Assembly: GCA_937871985.1 (NCBI GenBank)
Contig: CALMPB010000105.1
Span: forward strand, 1 to 23,210
Direction of reading: 5' to 3'
DNA length: 23,210 bases
DNA from: an uncultured Burkholderiaceae bacterium
Lineage (GTDB): Bacteria > Pseudomonadota > Gammaproteobacteria > Burkholderiales > Burkholderiaceae
This document shows positions 1 to 7,306 of the stretch, in pieces; position 1 is the stretch's first letter, and the number at the start of each line of letters is the position of its first letter. A program made the position numbers and the translations under genes. A model generated the notes under the pieces. The model was not told the DNA's origin and made no database searches. It saw nothing but the letters and a program-made list of their open reading frames with translations.

Positions 1-839
1 AGCGCACGGGGCGGGTTCACCGCCACTTCGAGAATCAGTTGCTCCAGGCGCAGCAATGCGCCCAGCGCGGAGCCGGCGTGGATGGTGGCGACGCCGCCTG
101 GATGGCCGGTGCCCCAGACCTTGATGAGATCCAGCGCCTCGGCGCCGCGCACCTCGCCGACGACGACACGATCCGGGCGCAGGCGCATCGAAGACCGCAC
201 CAGCTCGGTCATGGACACCACGCCCTGGCGTGTGCGCAGCGGTACGTGGTCGCGGGCTGCGCATTGCAGCTCCACCGTGTCTTCGAGCACCAGCACGCGG
301 TCGCCGGTGGCGGCGATCTCGGCCAGCAACGCATTGGCCAGGGTGGTCTTGCCGGTACTCGTCCCACCGGCGATCAGGATGTTCTGGCGCTCGCGCACAG
401 CGCGCACCAGCAGGCCCGCCTGTGCGGCGGTCATCATCCCGTCCTCGATGTAGCGCGACAACGGGATCACGCCGAAGGCGCGCTTGCGCAGCGCGAAGGC
501 TGGCCCCGGTGCAGCGGGCGGCAGGATGCCCTCGAAGCGTTCGCCGGTTTCCGGCAGCTCGGCTGTCAGCAGTGGCTGACCCCGATGCACTTCGGCGCCG
601 ACGTGGGCAGCCACGAGGCGGATGATGCGTTCGCCATCGGCCTCGGACAGCTCCACGCCCATCGGCGCGCGGCCCGTGGACAGGCGATCCACCCAGAGCG
701 TCCGGTCGGGATTGAGCATGATTTCCACCACGTCCGGGTCTTCGAGCGCGGCAGCGATCAGCGGCCCCATTGCCGTGCGCAGCATCTGGATGCGGCGATC
801 CAGCGATGTGGCCGTGAAGGAGGAAGGAACGGCGCTCAT
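1..839 (-). CDS. trbB: TrbB-type conjugal transfer ATPase (3' end cut by window)
   Basis: This is a VirB11/TrbB-family hexameric traffic ATPase, which powers assembly and substrate switching of the conjugative type IV secretion system at the inner membrane. The visible part is 279 residues. The Walker A motif GGTSTGKTT is at about residues 158-166, the acidic LVLEDTVE segment at about 183-190, and the Walker B/His-box stretch VVVGEVRGAEALDL with GGVATIHAGS at about 225-257. Family members usually run to about 320-350 residues, so only the C-terminal end is missing, beyond position 1. The ATG at 839 overlaps the stop of the upstream CopG-type gene (ATGA), which implies translational coupling. 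The remaining trb genes would be expected to the left of the window. Confidence 0.95.
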   Translation of the reverse strand, partial: MSAVPSSFTATSLDRRIQMLRTAMGPLIAAALEDPDVVEIMLNPDRTLWVDRLSTGRAPMGVELSEADGERIIRLVAAHVGAEVHRGQPLLTAELPETGERFEGILPPAAPGPAFALRKRAFGVIPLSRYIEDGMMTAAQAGLLVRAVRERQNILIAGGTSTGKTTLANALLAEIAATGDRVLVLEDTVELQCAARDHVPLRTRQGVVSMTELVRSSMRLRPDRVVVGEVRGAEALDLIKVWGTGHPGGVATIHAGSALGALLRLEQLILEVAVNPPRA

Positions 840-1291
840 GAGGCTCGCTCCTGTGCTTCGGCCGTGTCCGCCATCCGCATCGGATCGGGATTCAGTTCGT
901 CCACCACGTCGCGCACCAGACTGCGCCCACGCAGCAGGTGGCGGCCAAGCTGTTCGACAAACTGCTCGAAGCGGGCCTTACCCTGGGCGCGGGCGGCGTC
1001 CTGATGGGCCTCGGGAACAGGTGTGCTGACGGTCAGGAAGTAGCGGATGAACAGCGCCAGCGTTTCGATGGCAATGTTCTGGTCGCGCTCCAGGCGCTCG
1101 GCGTGGCGCGACAGGCGATCCAGTCGCTTGGCGATGGCGGCTTCGCGCTGGTCGCCAGCGTCGGGCGACAGCCACGATGCAAGCGCTGCCGCGACGATGC
1201 TGGACTTGGACACGCCCTTGGCGGCGGCCAGTTCGTCGAGCCGCCTGGCGTGCTCGGGCTGGATGAAGAGATTCAAGCGGTGCTGACTCAT
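836..1291 (-). CDS. CopG/ribbon-helix-helix family protein of the transfer operon
   Basis: This 151-residue protein begins with a short RHH-like segment (RLNLFIQPEHARRLDELAAA, then KGVSKSSIVAAAL, about residues 5-37), typical of CopG-type DNA-binding proteins. A long, charged, probably helical tail follows. A gene of this kind sits between traG and trbB in Tn4371-family elements. Its start overlaps the traG stop as ATGA and its stop overlaps the trbB start in the same way, so the three genes form a tightly coupled unit. By inference it regulates the transfer operon or is an accessory DNA-binding factor. No direct function can be read from the sequence. Confidence 0.85.
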   Translation of the reverse strand: MSQHRLNLFIQPEHARRLDELAAAKGVSKSSIVAAALASWLSPDAGDQREAAIAKRLDRLSRHAERLERDQNIAIETLALFIRYFLTVSTPVPEAHQDAARAQGKARFEQFVEQLGRHLLRGRSLVRDVVDELNPDPMRMADTAEAQERAS

Positions 1292-3318
1292 AGCGCGATT
1301 CCGTCGTCAGGGTCGAGGGATGCCAGCCGGGCCGTGCGCTGCAGGGCCGGGTCGAGCTGGCGCGGGAGGGAGACCGAAAGAGGCAAAGGCATGTCGTCGT
1401 CATCGAGCAGCCCGAGGTCGGCTGCGGGCGCAACCAGGTCGGGGTCGTAGGCGACGGTCTCGGAGAGTTCGGGCTGACGGCGCGGGCCGCCGTCATCGGT
1501 CGAACCCAGGTGCTCCAGGCCATCGGCCGATGCCGCGGCCGGTGCGACGGGCACGGCGGGAATCGCCAGCCCACTCCAGTCATCCGCACGGGCCGGCGGC
1601 ACGTCGGCATAGCGCCCCGCGGCGAGCACCGGCGGCGGCAGCACCCGTCGCTTGAAGTTGGCGTCCGCGTAGTAGCGCAGCTTCCTGGCCTTGATCGGCG
1701 CCACGCTGGAGACCATCACCACCGCCTCGTCGGGCGGTAGCTGCATGACTTCGCCGGCCGTCAGCAGCGGGCGGGCTGTCTCCTGCCGTGACACCATGAG
1801 GTGCCCCAGCCAGGGCGCGAGCCGATGGCCGGCATAGTTGCGCTGCGCGCGCAGTTCGGTGGCGGTTCCCAGTGTCTCGGATATCCGCTTGGCGGTGCGC
1901 TCATCGTTGGTGGCGAAGGTCACGCGCACATGGCAGTTGTCCAGGATCGAATGGTTCTGGCCGTAGGCCTTATCGATCTGGTTCAGGCTCTGCGCGATCA
2001 GGAAGCTGCGGATGCCGTAGCCCGCCATGAAGGCCAGCGCCGTCTCGAAGAAATCCAGCCGCCCGAGCGCGGGGAATTCATCGAGCATCAGCAGCAGCTT
2101 GTGGCGGCGCTCGATGCCATCGGAGCCGTCAAGCGATTCGGTGAGGCGTCGCCCGATCTGGTTGAGGATCAGGCGGATCAGCGGCTTCGTCCGCGAAATG
2201 TCCGAAGGCGGCACCACCAAGTACAGCGACACCGGATGCTCGGCCGCGATCAGGTCAGCGATGCGCCAGTCGCAGCGCGACGTGACTTCGGCCACCGTAG
2301 GGTCGCGGTAGAGGCCCAAGAACGACATGGCCGTGGACAGCACGCCCGAGCGCTCGTTGTCGCTCTTGTTGAGCACTTCGCGCGCCGCTGAAGCCACCAC
2401 CGGATGCGGGCCACCACCCTCCTCATTCACGAGGTGGGGCGTGGTCATCATGCGGTGCAAGGTCAGATCGAATGGGCAGGCAGGATCGGAAAGGAAGTTC
2501 GCCACGCCGCGCAGCGTCTTGTCTTCGCCCGCGTAGAGCACATGCAGGATGGCTCCAACCAGCAGCGCATGCGAAGTCTTCTCCCAGTGGTTGCGCCGCT
2601 CCAGTGCGCCTTCTGGATCGACCAGGATGTCCGCGATGTTCTGCACGTCGCGCACCTCATGCCCGCCGCGCCGCACTTCGAGCAGCGGGTTGTAGGCCGC
2701 CGACTGGCTATCCGTCGGGTTGAACAGCAGGCAGTGCGAGAAGCGCGAACGCCAACCTGCGGTAATGCTCCAGTTCTCGCCCTTGATGTCGTGGATGACG
2801 GCGGATGCGGGCCACGACAGCAGGGTCGGCACCACTAGGCCCACACCCTTGCCCGAGCGGGTGGGCGCGAAGGTCAGGACGTGTTCCGGGCCTTCATGGC
2901 GCAGGTACTGCTGGCGATGCAGGCCGAGGAACACGCCCGCGGACTGGTCAAGGCCCGCTTTGTGAATGTCCTCCGCGTTGGCCCAGCGCGCAGAGCCATA
3001 GGTCGTGACCAGCTTGGACTGGCGCGAGCGCCAGATCGACATGCCGATGGCGACCAGCACCGCGAACAGGCCACTGCCCGCTGCAATGACCCCGCCCACG
3101 TCGAAGACATGCGGCGCGTAGGCATCGAAGAAGAACCACCACTCGAACAGGCGCCACGGGTGATAGACCGGCGTGCCGAGGAAATCGAACCACGGCGATC
3201 CCAGGCGTAGCTGGTACCCCAGAGCCGCTGCCGTCCATTGCGTGGCGCTCCACACTCCGGCGATCACGATGCCGAATACGACGGCAATCTGACCGAACAG
3301 CACGTTCGTCCCTTGCAT
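1288..3318 (-). CDS. traG: TraG/VirD4-type conjugation coupling protein
   Basis: This is the type IV coupling protein, an inner-membrane ATPase that links the relaxase-DNA complex to the mating channel. The 676-residue protein has N-terminal membrane segments at about residues 6-24 and 73-95. Walker A is in APTRSGKGVG (about 151-160) and Walker B in LLLMLDEFPALG (about 408-419). The C-terminal tail is acidic and proline-rich. The reading frame stays open to 3375, but the ATG at 3318 is preceded by a strong GGAGG about eight bases upstream, so that start was chosen. It is followed at once by the CopG-type gene with an ATGA overlap. TraG next to trbB is the standard order in Tn4371-type and IncP-like transfer modules. 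Confidence 0.95.
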   Translation of the reverse strand: MQGTNVLFGQIAVVFGIVIAGVWSATQWTAAALGYQLRLGSPWFDFLGTPVYHPWRLFEWWFFFDAYAPHVFDVGGVIAAGSGLFAVLVAIGMSIWRSRQSKLVTTYGSARWANAEDIHKAGLDQSAGVFLGLHRQQYLRHEGPEHVLTFAPTRSGKGVGLVVPTLLSWPASAVIHDIKGENWSITAGWRSRFSHCLLFNPTDSQSAAYNPLLEVRRGGHEVRDVQNIADILVDPEGALERRNHWEKTSHALLVGAILHVLYAGEDKTLRGVANFLSDPACPFDLTLHRMMTTPHLVNEEGGGPHPVVASAAREVLNKSDNERSGVLSTAMSFLGLYRDPTVAEVTSRCDWRIADLIAAEHPVSLYLVVPPSDISRTKPLIRLILNQIGRRLTESLDGSDGIERRHKLLLMLDEFPALGRLDFFETALAFMAGYGIRSFLIAQSLNQIDKAYGQNHSILDNCHVRVTFATNDERTAKRISETLGTATELRAQRNYAGHRLAPWLGHLMVSRQETARPLLTAGEVMQLPPDEAVVMVSSVAPIKARKLRYYADANFKRRVLPPPVLAAGRYADVPPARADDWSGLAIPAVPVAPAAASADGLEHLGSTDDGGPRRQPELSETVAYDPDLVAPAADLGLLDDDDMPLPLSVSLPRQLDPALQRTARLASLDPDDGIAL

Positions 3319-3544
3319 GATCCTGCCTCCGAGAACGGCACAACAACGTGCCGCCCCTATCAGGATCAATGCCATAGGGAGTACCGGTCAAAGACTGAAA
3401 TCGCCGGGATTAAGGCTTAAAAAGCCATAGTTCTTGCTGTGGCGAAGACAATAAAAATGCCGCAGGCACAAAGGCGCTGCGGCGTATCGAGGTAACAGTG
3501 CGCAAGCTGTCGCAGAAGCGCGACGCCGGTGCGCCTTGCGTGGG
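3319..3544. other. Intergenic stretch between eexN-like gene and traG
   Basis: These 226 bases hold the traG ribosome binding site (GGAGG just upstream of 3318 on the minus strand) and a small inverted repeat, GGCTT/AAGCC, at 3414-3426. No convincing gene is seen; open frames on either strand here lack family resemblance. The traG promoter may lie here, but no clear -35/-10 pair was found. Confidence 0.4.
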
Positions 3545-3775
3545 CTACGGGGCTTTCTTCTGCTCCGGCCTGTCGCCGAAGAAGCGCCGTTCGGCGGCTG
3601 CGGCTGCGCGCATGCAAAGTTCATCGCCGATCTTCGCGCGATCTTCCTTGCATTGGCGCTGGATTTCCTTGATGCGTGCGGGGTTCGCCACCAGCTCATC
3701 CACTGTCTCTGTAGGATTGGCAGGACCACAGGCCGTCATCACAACGGCAATCACGGACATCACGATTTTGTTCAT
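3545..3775 (-). CDS. EexN-like entry-exclusion lipoprotein
   Basis: This small 76-residue protein has a lipoprotein signal peptide: a Lys after Met, a hydrophobic core, and the lipobox VVMTAC with the lipidated Cys at residue 16. The mature part has the pattern TVDELVANPARIKEIQRQC followed by a second Cys at residue 54 (Cys42 and Cys54), typical of EexN/TrbK-type entry-exclusion lipoproteins of conjugative elements. These stop redundant transfer between cells that already carry the element. It lies 25 bases downstream of the LysR gene and upstream of traG, as expected in this ICE family. An AGGAC sequence precedes the ATG. The family assignment rests on the motif pattern, not on a search. Confidence 0.8.
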   Translation of the reverse strand: MNKIVMSVIAVVMTACGPANPTETVDELVANPARIKEIQRQCKEDRAKIGDELCMRAAAAAERRFFGDRPEQKKAP

Positions 3776-3800
3776 GGCGAGCGTCCTTTGGATTTCGGAT

Positions 3801-4712
3801 TCACGAATCGGTCACGTTATCGGCACCAGCCGAATCCATGGTGACGACACGTTGAATGAACCGGGTCAGCATCGGTGACGGTTCAGTATCTCGACGCAGC
3901 AGATAAGTTGTCAGCATGGGTGGCGTTCCCGCCAACTGACGGGCCTTGACTCCAGGCTCTTTACTGGATGCGATATGCGCTGCACCTGCCAGACCAACCG
4001 CCAGTCCTGCGGATACCAGGGCCATCATCACGTCGAAGGTGGCAACGCGCTGGAGGATCTGCAACTCCTCGTCCCGCTTCTGCAGGATGCGGTCTATCTG
4101 GCGAGTATGCCCCTGGCATGCGGCCGGGTCGCCGAGCACCAACCGTTGCTGCAACACCATCTCCAGCGGAATGCGCCGGTGCTCCAGCAAGGGGTGGCGC
4201 AAAGACAGCGCCACCATCAATTCGTCATCCCACGCGGGAGTCGTCACGATGCCGTCGCCTACCTCGTCCGCCATAGACAAGCCCGCGTCGTACAGGTCTT
4301 CTTGCAAGCCTCTGATCTGCTGATCCAGTGGTACCTCGAACAGGCGGATTTCTACTTCGGGCTCTTCCTCGCGGCTACGGGCCAGCAAGGCAGGCAGCCG
4401 CGATGGCGTGATACCGTCGGACAGGGCAATGCGCAACTGGCCATGAAACCCACTGGCGGCCGATTTCGCACCATCGCGCGCTTGTTCCAGTGCCTCAAAG
4501 ATACGTGGAACCCGCTCCAGAAATACTTTGCCGGCATGAGTCAGTCGAATGTTGCGTGTGGTACGGGTGAATAGCTTTGCTCCTAGTTCGTCTTCCAGAT
4601 CTTTGATGGCACGGGATAGAGGTGACTGATCCATATGCAGTTTTTCTGCAGCCCGAGCAAAGTGAAGCTCCTCGGCGACCGTGAGAAAGTAGCGTAAATG
4701 TCTAAGCTCCAT
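3801..4712 (-). CDS. LysR-family transcriptional regulator of the ICE backbone
   Basis: This 303-residue LysR-type regulator has an N-terminal winged helix-turn-helix (MELRHLRYFLTVAEELHFAR, then AAEKLHMDQSPLSRAIKDLE) and a periplasmic-binding-like effector domain from about residue 90. The frame stays open upstream. Two ATGs compete: 4727 (residues MENFP before the usual MELRH) and 4712. I chose 4712 because nearly all family members start there; neither has a well-spaced Shine-Dalgarno. The gene sits between the cargo and eexN-traG and reads into them, so it more likely belongs to the transfer backbone than to the catabolic cargo. The effector is unknown. A role in controlling cargo genes is possible but not shown. 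Confidence 0.85.
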   Translation of the reverse strand: MELRHLRYFLTVAEELHFARAAEKLHMDQSPLSRAIKDLEDELGAKLFTRTTRNIRLTHAGKVFLERVPRIFEALEQARDGAKSAASGFHGQLRIALSDGITPSRLPALLARSREEEPEVEIRLFEVPLDQQIRGLQEDLYDAGLSMADEVGDGIVTTPAWDDELMVALSLRHPLLEHRRIPLEMVLQQRLVLGDPAACQGHTRQIDRILQKRDEELQILQRVATFDVMMALVSAGLAVGLAGAAHIASSKEPGVKARQLAGTPPMLTTYLLRRDTEPSPMLTRFIQRVVTMDSAGADNVTDS

Positions 4713-4713
4713 T

Positions 4714-4725
4714 GGAAAATTTTCC
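4714..4725. promoter_or_regulatory. Perfect 12-bp palindrome at the LysR start codon
   Basis: GGAAAATTTTCC is a perfect palindrome lying directly upstream of the ATG at 4712, between the two candidate starts. Its position would suit autorepression or occlusion of translation initiation. It may equally be chance in an AT-rich patch. Confidence 0.3.
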
Positions 4726-4870
4726 ATTCCTGCGACACGCAAGCCCCCCCCGGATTCTTGGGACTTTGAAGGCGGAGAATACCGGTCGTAATGCCGATGT
4801 ACCAATATATCGAGCCTGTAAGTCGTTGTCGGCGAGTTAGCGACTGAGTGCGATTACTACAAGACCCGCT

Positions 4871-5071
4871 TCATTGAACTAGTGGTACCTTGTTGACAAT
4901 CGAAGATGGTCTGAATAGCACATTTGATTCCGCCATGGTTGATGGATCGATAGCAGCAATTTCGGTAAAACAGGGATTCAATATACTCGGCACTTCTTGG
5001 CTATCGCAACTTGCCGCGCCTGCCTCAAGGGCCGCTCGCAGTTCGAACAAATACTGGCGCAGCAAGGCCAT
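4871..5071 (-). CDS. Small unknown protein, last gene of the etf operon
   Basis: This 66-residue ORF starts [20 protein letters not shown] and has no recognised family. An AGGAG sequence sits seven bases before the ATG at 5071; another ATG at 5077 is too close to it. The ORF begins 14 bases after the etfA stop, so it would be co-transcribed with etfBA. The N-terminal third could form an amphipathic helix; the rest is low in charge and looks unstructured. The DNA here is visibly AT-richer than the etf genes. It could be a true small protein, or the 5' stub of a longer gene cut off when the cargo was joined to the ICE backbone. No function is proposed. Confidence 0.4.
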   Translation of the reverse strand: MALLRQYLFELRAALEAGAASCDSQEVPSILNPCFTEIAAIDPSTMAESNVLFRPSSIVNKVPLVQ

Positions 5072-5085
5072 AGTCATGCTCCTAT

Positions 5086-6018
5086 TTAGATAATTGCTGT
5101 CATCTCCGGCACGGCGGCAAACAGGTCCGCCTCCAGCCCGTAGTCGGCCACCGAGAAGATCGGTGCCTCCGGGTCCTTGTTGATCGCCACGATCACCTTG
5201 GAGTCCTTCATGCCCGCCAGGTGCTGGATGGCGCCCGAGATGCCGCAGGCGATGTACAGCTGCGGCGCCACGATCTTGCCGGTCTGGCCGACCTGCAGGT
5301 CGTTGGGGGCGTAGCCCGCGTCCACCGCGGCGCGGCTGGCACCGATGGCGGCGCCCAGCTTGTCGGCCAGCGGGGTGATGACTTCCTTGAACTTCTCTTC
5401 GCTGCCCAGCGCCCGGCCACCCGAGACGATGATCTTGGCGGCCGTCAGCTCGGGACGGTCGCTCTTGACGATCTCGGAACCCACGAAACTGCTCTTGCCG
5501 GAGTCGGCGACGGCGGCGACGGTCTCGACCGCTGCTGCGCCACCGGTGGCGGACGCGGCGTCGAAGCCAGTGCCGCGCACGGTGATGACCTTGGTGGCGT
5601 CGCCCGATTGCACGGTGGCGATGGCGTTGCCGGCGTAGATGGGGCGCTCGAAGGTGTCGGGGCCGTCGACCTTGGTGATGTCGCTGATCTGCGCCACGTC
5701 GAGCTTGGCGGCCACGCGGGGGGCCACGTTCTTGCCGCCGGCGGTGGCTGGGAACAGGATGTGGCTGTAGTTGCCCGCGATGGCCAGCACCTGGGCGGCG
5801 ATGTTCTCGGCCAGGCCGTGCTTCAGGCTCGCGCCGTCGGCGTGGATGACCTTGGCGACGCCAGCGATCTGGGCGGCGGCGGCAGCGGCGGCGGCGGCGT
5901 TCTCGCCGGCGACGAGCACGTGCACGTCACCGACGCAGGCCTTGGCGGCCGTGACGGTGTTGAGGGTGGCGCTCTTGATGCTTGCGTTGTCGTGATCTGC
6001 AATAACGAGTGCGGTCAT
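5086..6018 (-). CDS. etfA: Electron transfer flavoprotein, alpha subunit
   Basis: The alpha subunit of ETF carries the FAD that accepts electrons from acyl-CoA dehydrogenases and passes them to ETF:ubiquinone oxidoreductase. The 310-residue protein has the N-terminal ETF fold ([19 protein letters not shown]), an Ala-rich stretch at about residues 39-51, and the C-terminal FAD-binding region with [31 protein letters not shown] and [15 protein letters not shown]. The frame is open to 6087, but the ATG at 6018 fits the family N-terminus and has AGGAC eight bases upstream. It follows etfB by 34 bases. The length is normal. Because it is linked to two acyl-CoA dehydrogenases, it is probably their dedicated acceptor rather than the housekeeping ETF. 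Confidence 0.97.
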   Translation of the reverse strand: MTALVIADHDNASIKSATLNTVTAAKACVGDVHVLVAGENAAAAAAAAAQIAGVAKVIHADGASLKHGLAENIAAQVLAIAGNYSHILFPATAGGKNVAPRVAAKLDVAQISDITKVDGPDTFERPIYAGNAIATVQSGDATKVITVRGTGFDAASATGGAAAVETVAAVADSGKSSFVGSEIVKSDRPELTAAKIIVSGGRALGSEEKFKEVITPLADKLGAAIGASRAAVDAGYAPNDLQVGQTGKIVAPQLYIACGISGAIQHLAGMKDSKVIVAINKDPEAPIFSVADYGLEADLFAAVPEMTAII

Positions 6019-6052
6019 GGCTGGTGTCCTTTCGATGTTGTTGTGATGAGCC

Positions 6053-6802
6053 TTAGATGACCTTGGCTTCGTTCTTGAGCTTGTCAATGAGGGTGGCCGC
6101 GTCGGGCACCTTGACTCCGGCGCCGCGCTTGGGCGGCTCGCTGACCTTCAGCGTCTTGATGCGGGGTGCCACGTCCACGCCCAGTTCCTCGGGCTTGAAG
6201 GTGTCCAGCTGTTTCTTCTTGGCCTTCATGATGTTGGGCAGCGTGACGTAGCGCGGCTCGTTCAGGCGCAGGTCGGTGGTGATGACCGCAGGTATGTTCA
6301 GCGCCAGGGTTTCGAGGCCGCCGTCCACTTCGCGGGTCACGTTCACCTTGTCGCCAGCGATCTCGACCTTGGAGGCGAAGGTGGCTTGCGGCAGGTCGGC
6401 CAGCGCCGCCAGCATCTGACCCGTCTGGTTGCAGTCGTCGTCGATGGCCTGCTTGCCCAGGATCACGAGGCCGGGCTGTTCCTTTTCGATCAGAGCCTTG
6501 AGCAGCTTGGCCACGGCCAGCGGCTGCAGTTCTTCATTGGTCTCGACCAGGATGCCGCGGTCGGCGCCGATGGCCATGGCAGTGCGCAGCGTTTCCTGGC
6601 ACTGGGCCACGCCGCAGGAGACGGCGATCACTTCGGTGACCACGCCTTTTTCTTTCAGGCGCACGGCTTCCTCAACAGCAATCTCGTCGAAGGGGTTCAT
6701 GCTCATCTTGACGTTGGCGATGTCCACGCCGCTGCCGTCGGACTTCACACGCACCTTGACGTTGTAGTCCACCACGCGTTTTACGGATACGAGAATTTTC
6801 AT
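6053..6802 (-). CDS. etfB: Electron transfer flavoprotein, beta subunit
   Basis: The beta subunit of ETF binds AMP and contains the recognition loop that docks onto acyl-CoA dehydrogenases. The 249-residue protein is full length. It opens with [20 protein letters not shown] and has the family signatures [20 protein letters not shown] and [18 protein letters not shown], plus the C-terminal [10 protein letters not shown] region. An AGGAAA motif precedes the ATG. It lies 21 bases after the MaoC gene and 34 bases before etfA, in the usual beta-alpha order. There is no ETF-QO gene in the window, so electrons must enter the quinone pool through a host-encoded oxidoreductase. Confidence 0.97.
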   Translation of the reverse strand: MKILVSVKRVVDYNVKVRVKSDGSGVDIANVKMSMNPFDEIAVEEAVRLKEKGVVTEVIAVSCGVAQCQETLRTAMAIGADRGILVETNEELQPLAVAKLLKALIEKEQPGLVILGKQAIDDDCNQTGQMLAALADLPQATFASKVEIAGDKVNVTREVDGGLETLALNIPAVITTDLRLNEPRYVTLPNIMKAKKKQLDTFKPEELGVDVAPRIKTLKVSEPPKRGAGVKVPDAATLIDKLKNEAKVI

Positions 6803-6823
6803 GAGAGGATTTCCTATTGAGGT

Positions 6824-7294
6824 TCAGGCCACCGAGGGCATGGCCTGGAGCTCGCTTGCTGCGCGCTGCGCACGCGAAGTGATCATCACCGTTGCCTCGC
6901 CCTCGATGACTACGGTGTCCTTGACTCGGCAGACCGTGGACAGCACTGCCCGTGCCTTGGCCACCTCCACCGACAGTACGGTGACCGCGGCATGAACGGT
7001 GTCGCCCGGTTTGACAGGCACCTTGAAGCGCAATTGCTGCCCCAGATAGACCGTACCTGGCCCCGGCAGCCGGTTTGCGACCGCTGCAGAAATCACGCTG
7101 GCCGTCAGAAAGCCGTGCGCGATGCGTGCGCCAAATCGCGTCGTGGCCGCGAACTCTTCGTTGAGATGTACCGCATTGGTATCGCCGGAGACGCCAGCAA
7201 ACATCACGATGTCCGCTTCGGTAATGGTCTTCGAGAAGCAGGCGTTCATGCCCGGCTGCAGATCCTCGACGTCGTAGCCATTCAGGTCGTTCAT
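6824..7294 (-). CDS. MaoC-family (hot-dog fold) enoyl-CoA hydratase
   Basis: This 156-residue single hot-dog protein resembles PhaJ/MaoC (R)-specific enoyl-CoA hydratases, which add water to trans-2-enoyl-CoA. The catalytic Asp-x-Asn-x-x-His motif is present in GVSGDTNAVHLNEEFA (Asp38, Asn40, His43), followed by ARIAHGFLTASVISA. The gene lies 12 bases after the large acyl-CoA dehydrogenase and 21 before etfB, so the product of that dehydrogenase is its natural substrate. PhaJ-type enzymes give the (R)-3-hydroxy product, opposite to crotonases. Whether this one follows that rule, or acts on a branched or cyclic enoyl-CoA, cannot be read from the sequence. Confidence 0.9.
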   Translation of the reverse strand: MNDLNGYDVEDLQPGMNACFSKTITEADIVMFAGVSGDTNAVHLNEEFAATTRFGARIAHGFLTASVISAAVANRLPGPGTVYLGQQLRFKVPVKPGDTVHAAVTVLSVEVAKARAVLSTVCRVKDTVVIEGEATVMITSRAQRAASELQAMPSVA

Positions 7295-7306
7295 CGTCTA
7301 TATCTC

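Noticed and set aside
39..1004. Plus-strand open frame of 321 codons at the left edge
   Set aside because: It is antisense to trbB and the CopG-type gene, both of which have clear motifs and coupled starts on the minus strand.
3388..3729. Minus-strand ORF of 113 codons overlapping the lipoprotein gene
   Set aside because: It shares DNA with the EexN-like gene in another frame; the lipobox and Cys pattern favour the EexN frame.
4821..4845. Inverted repeat AGTCG/CGACT upstream of the LysR gene
   Set aside because: The arms are only five bases with a 15-base spacer; expected by chance and not tied to a feature.
5221..6060. Plus-strand open frame of 279 codons, very Gly/Asp/Val-rich
   Set aside because: It is antisense to etfA; its low-complexity composition mirrors the Ala-rich etfA sequence, and there is no ribosome site.
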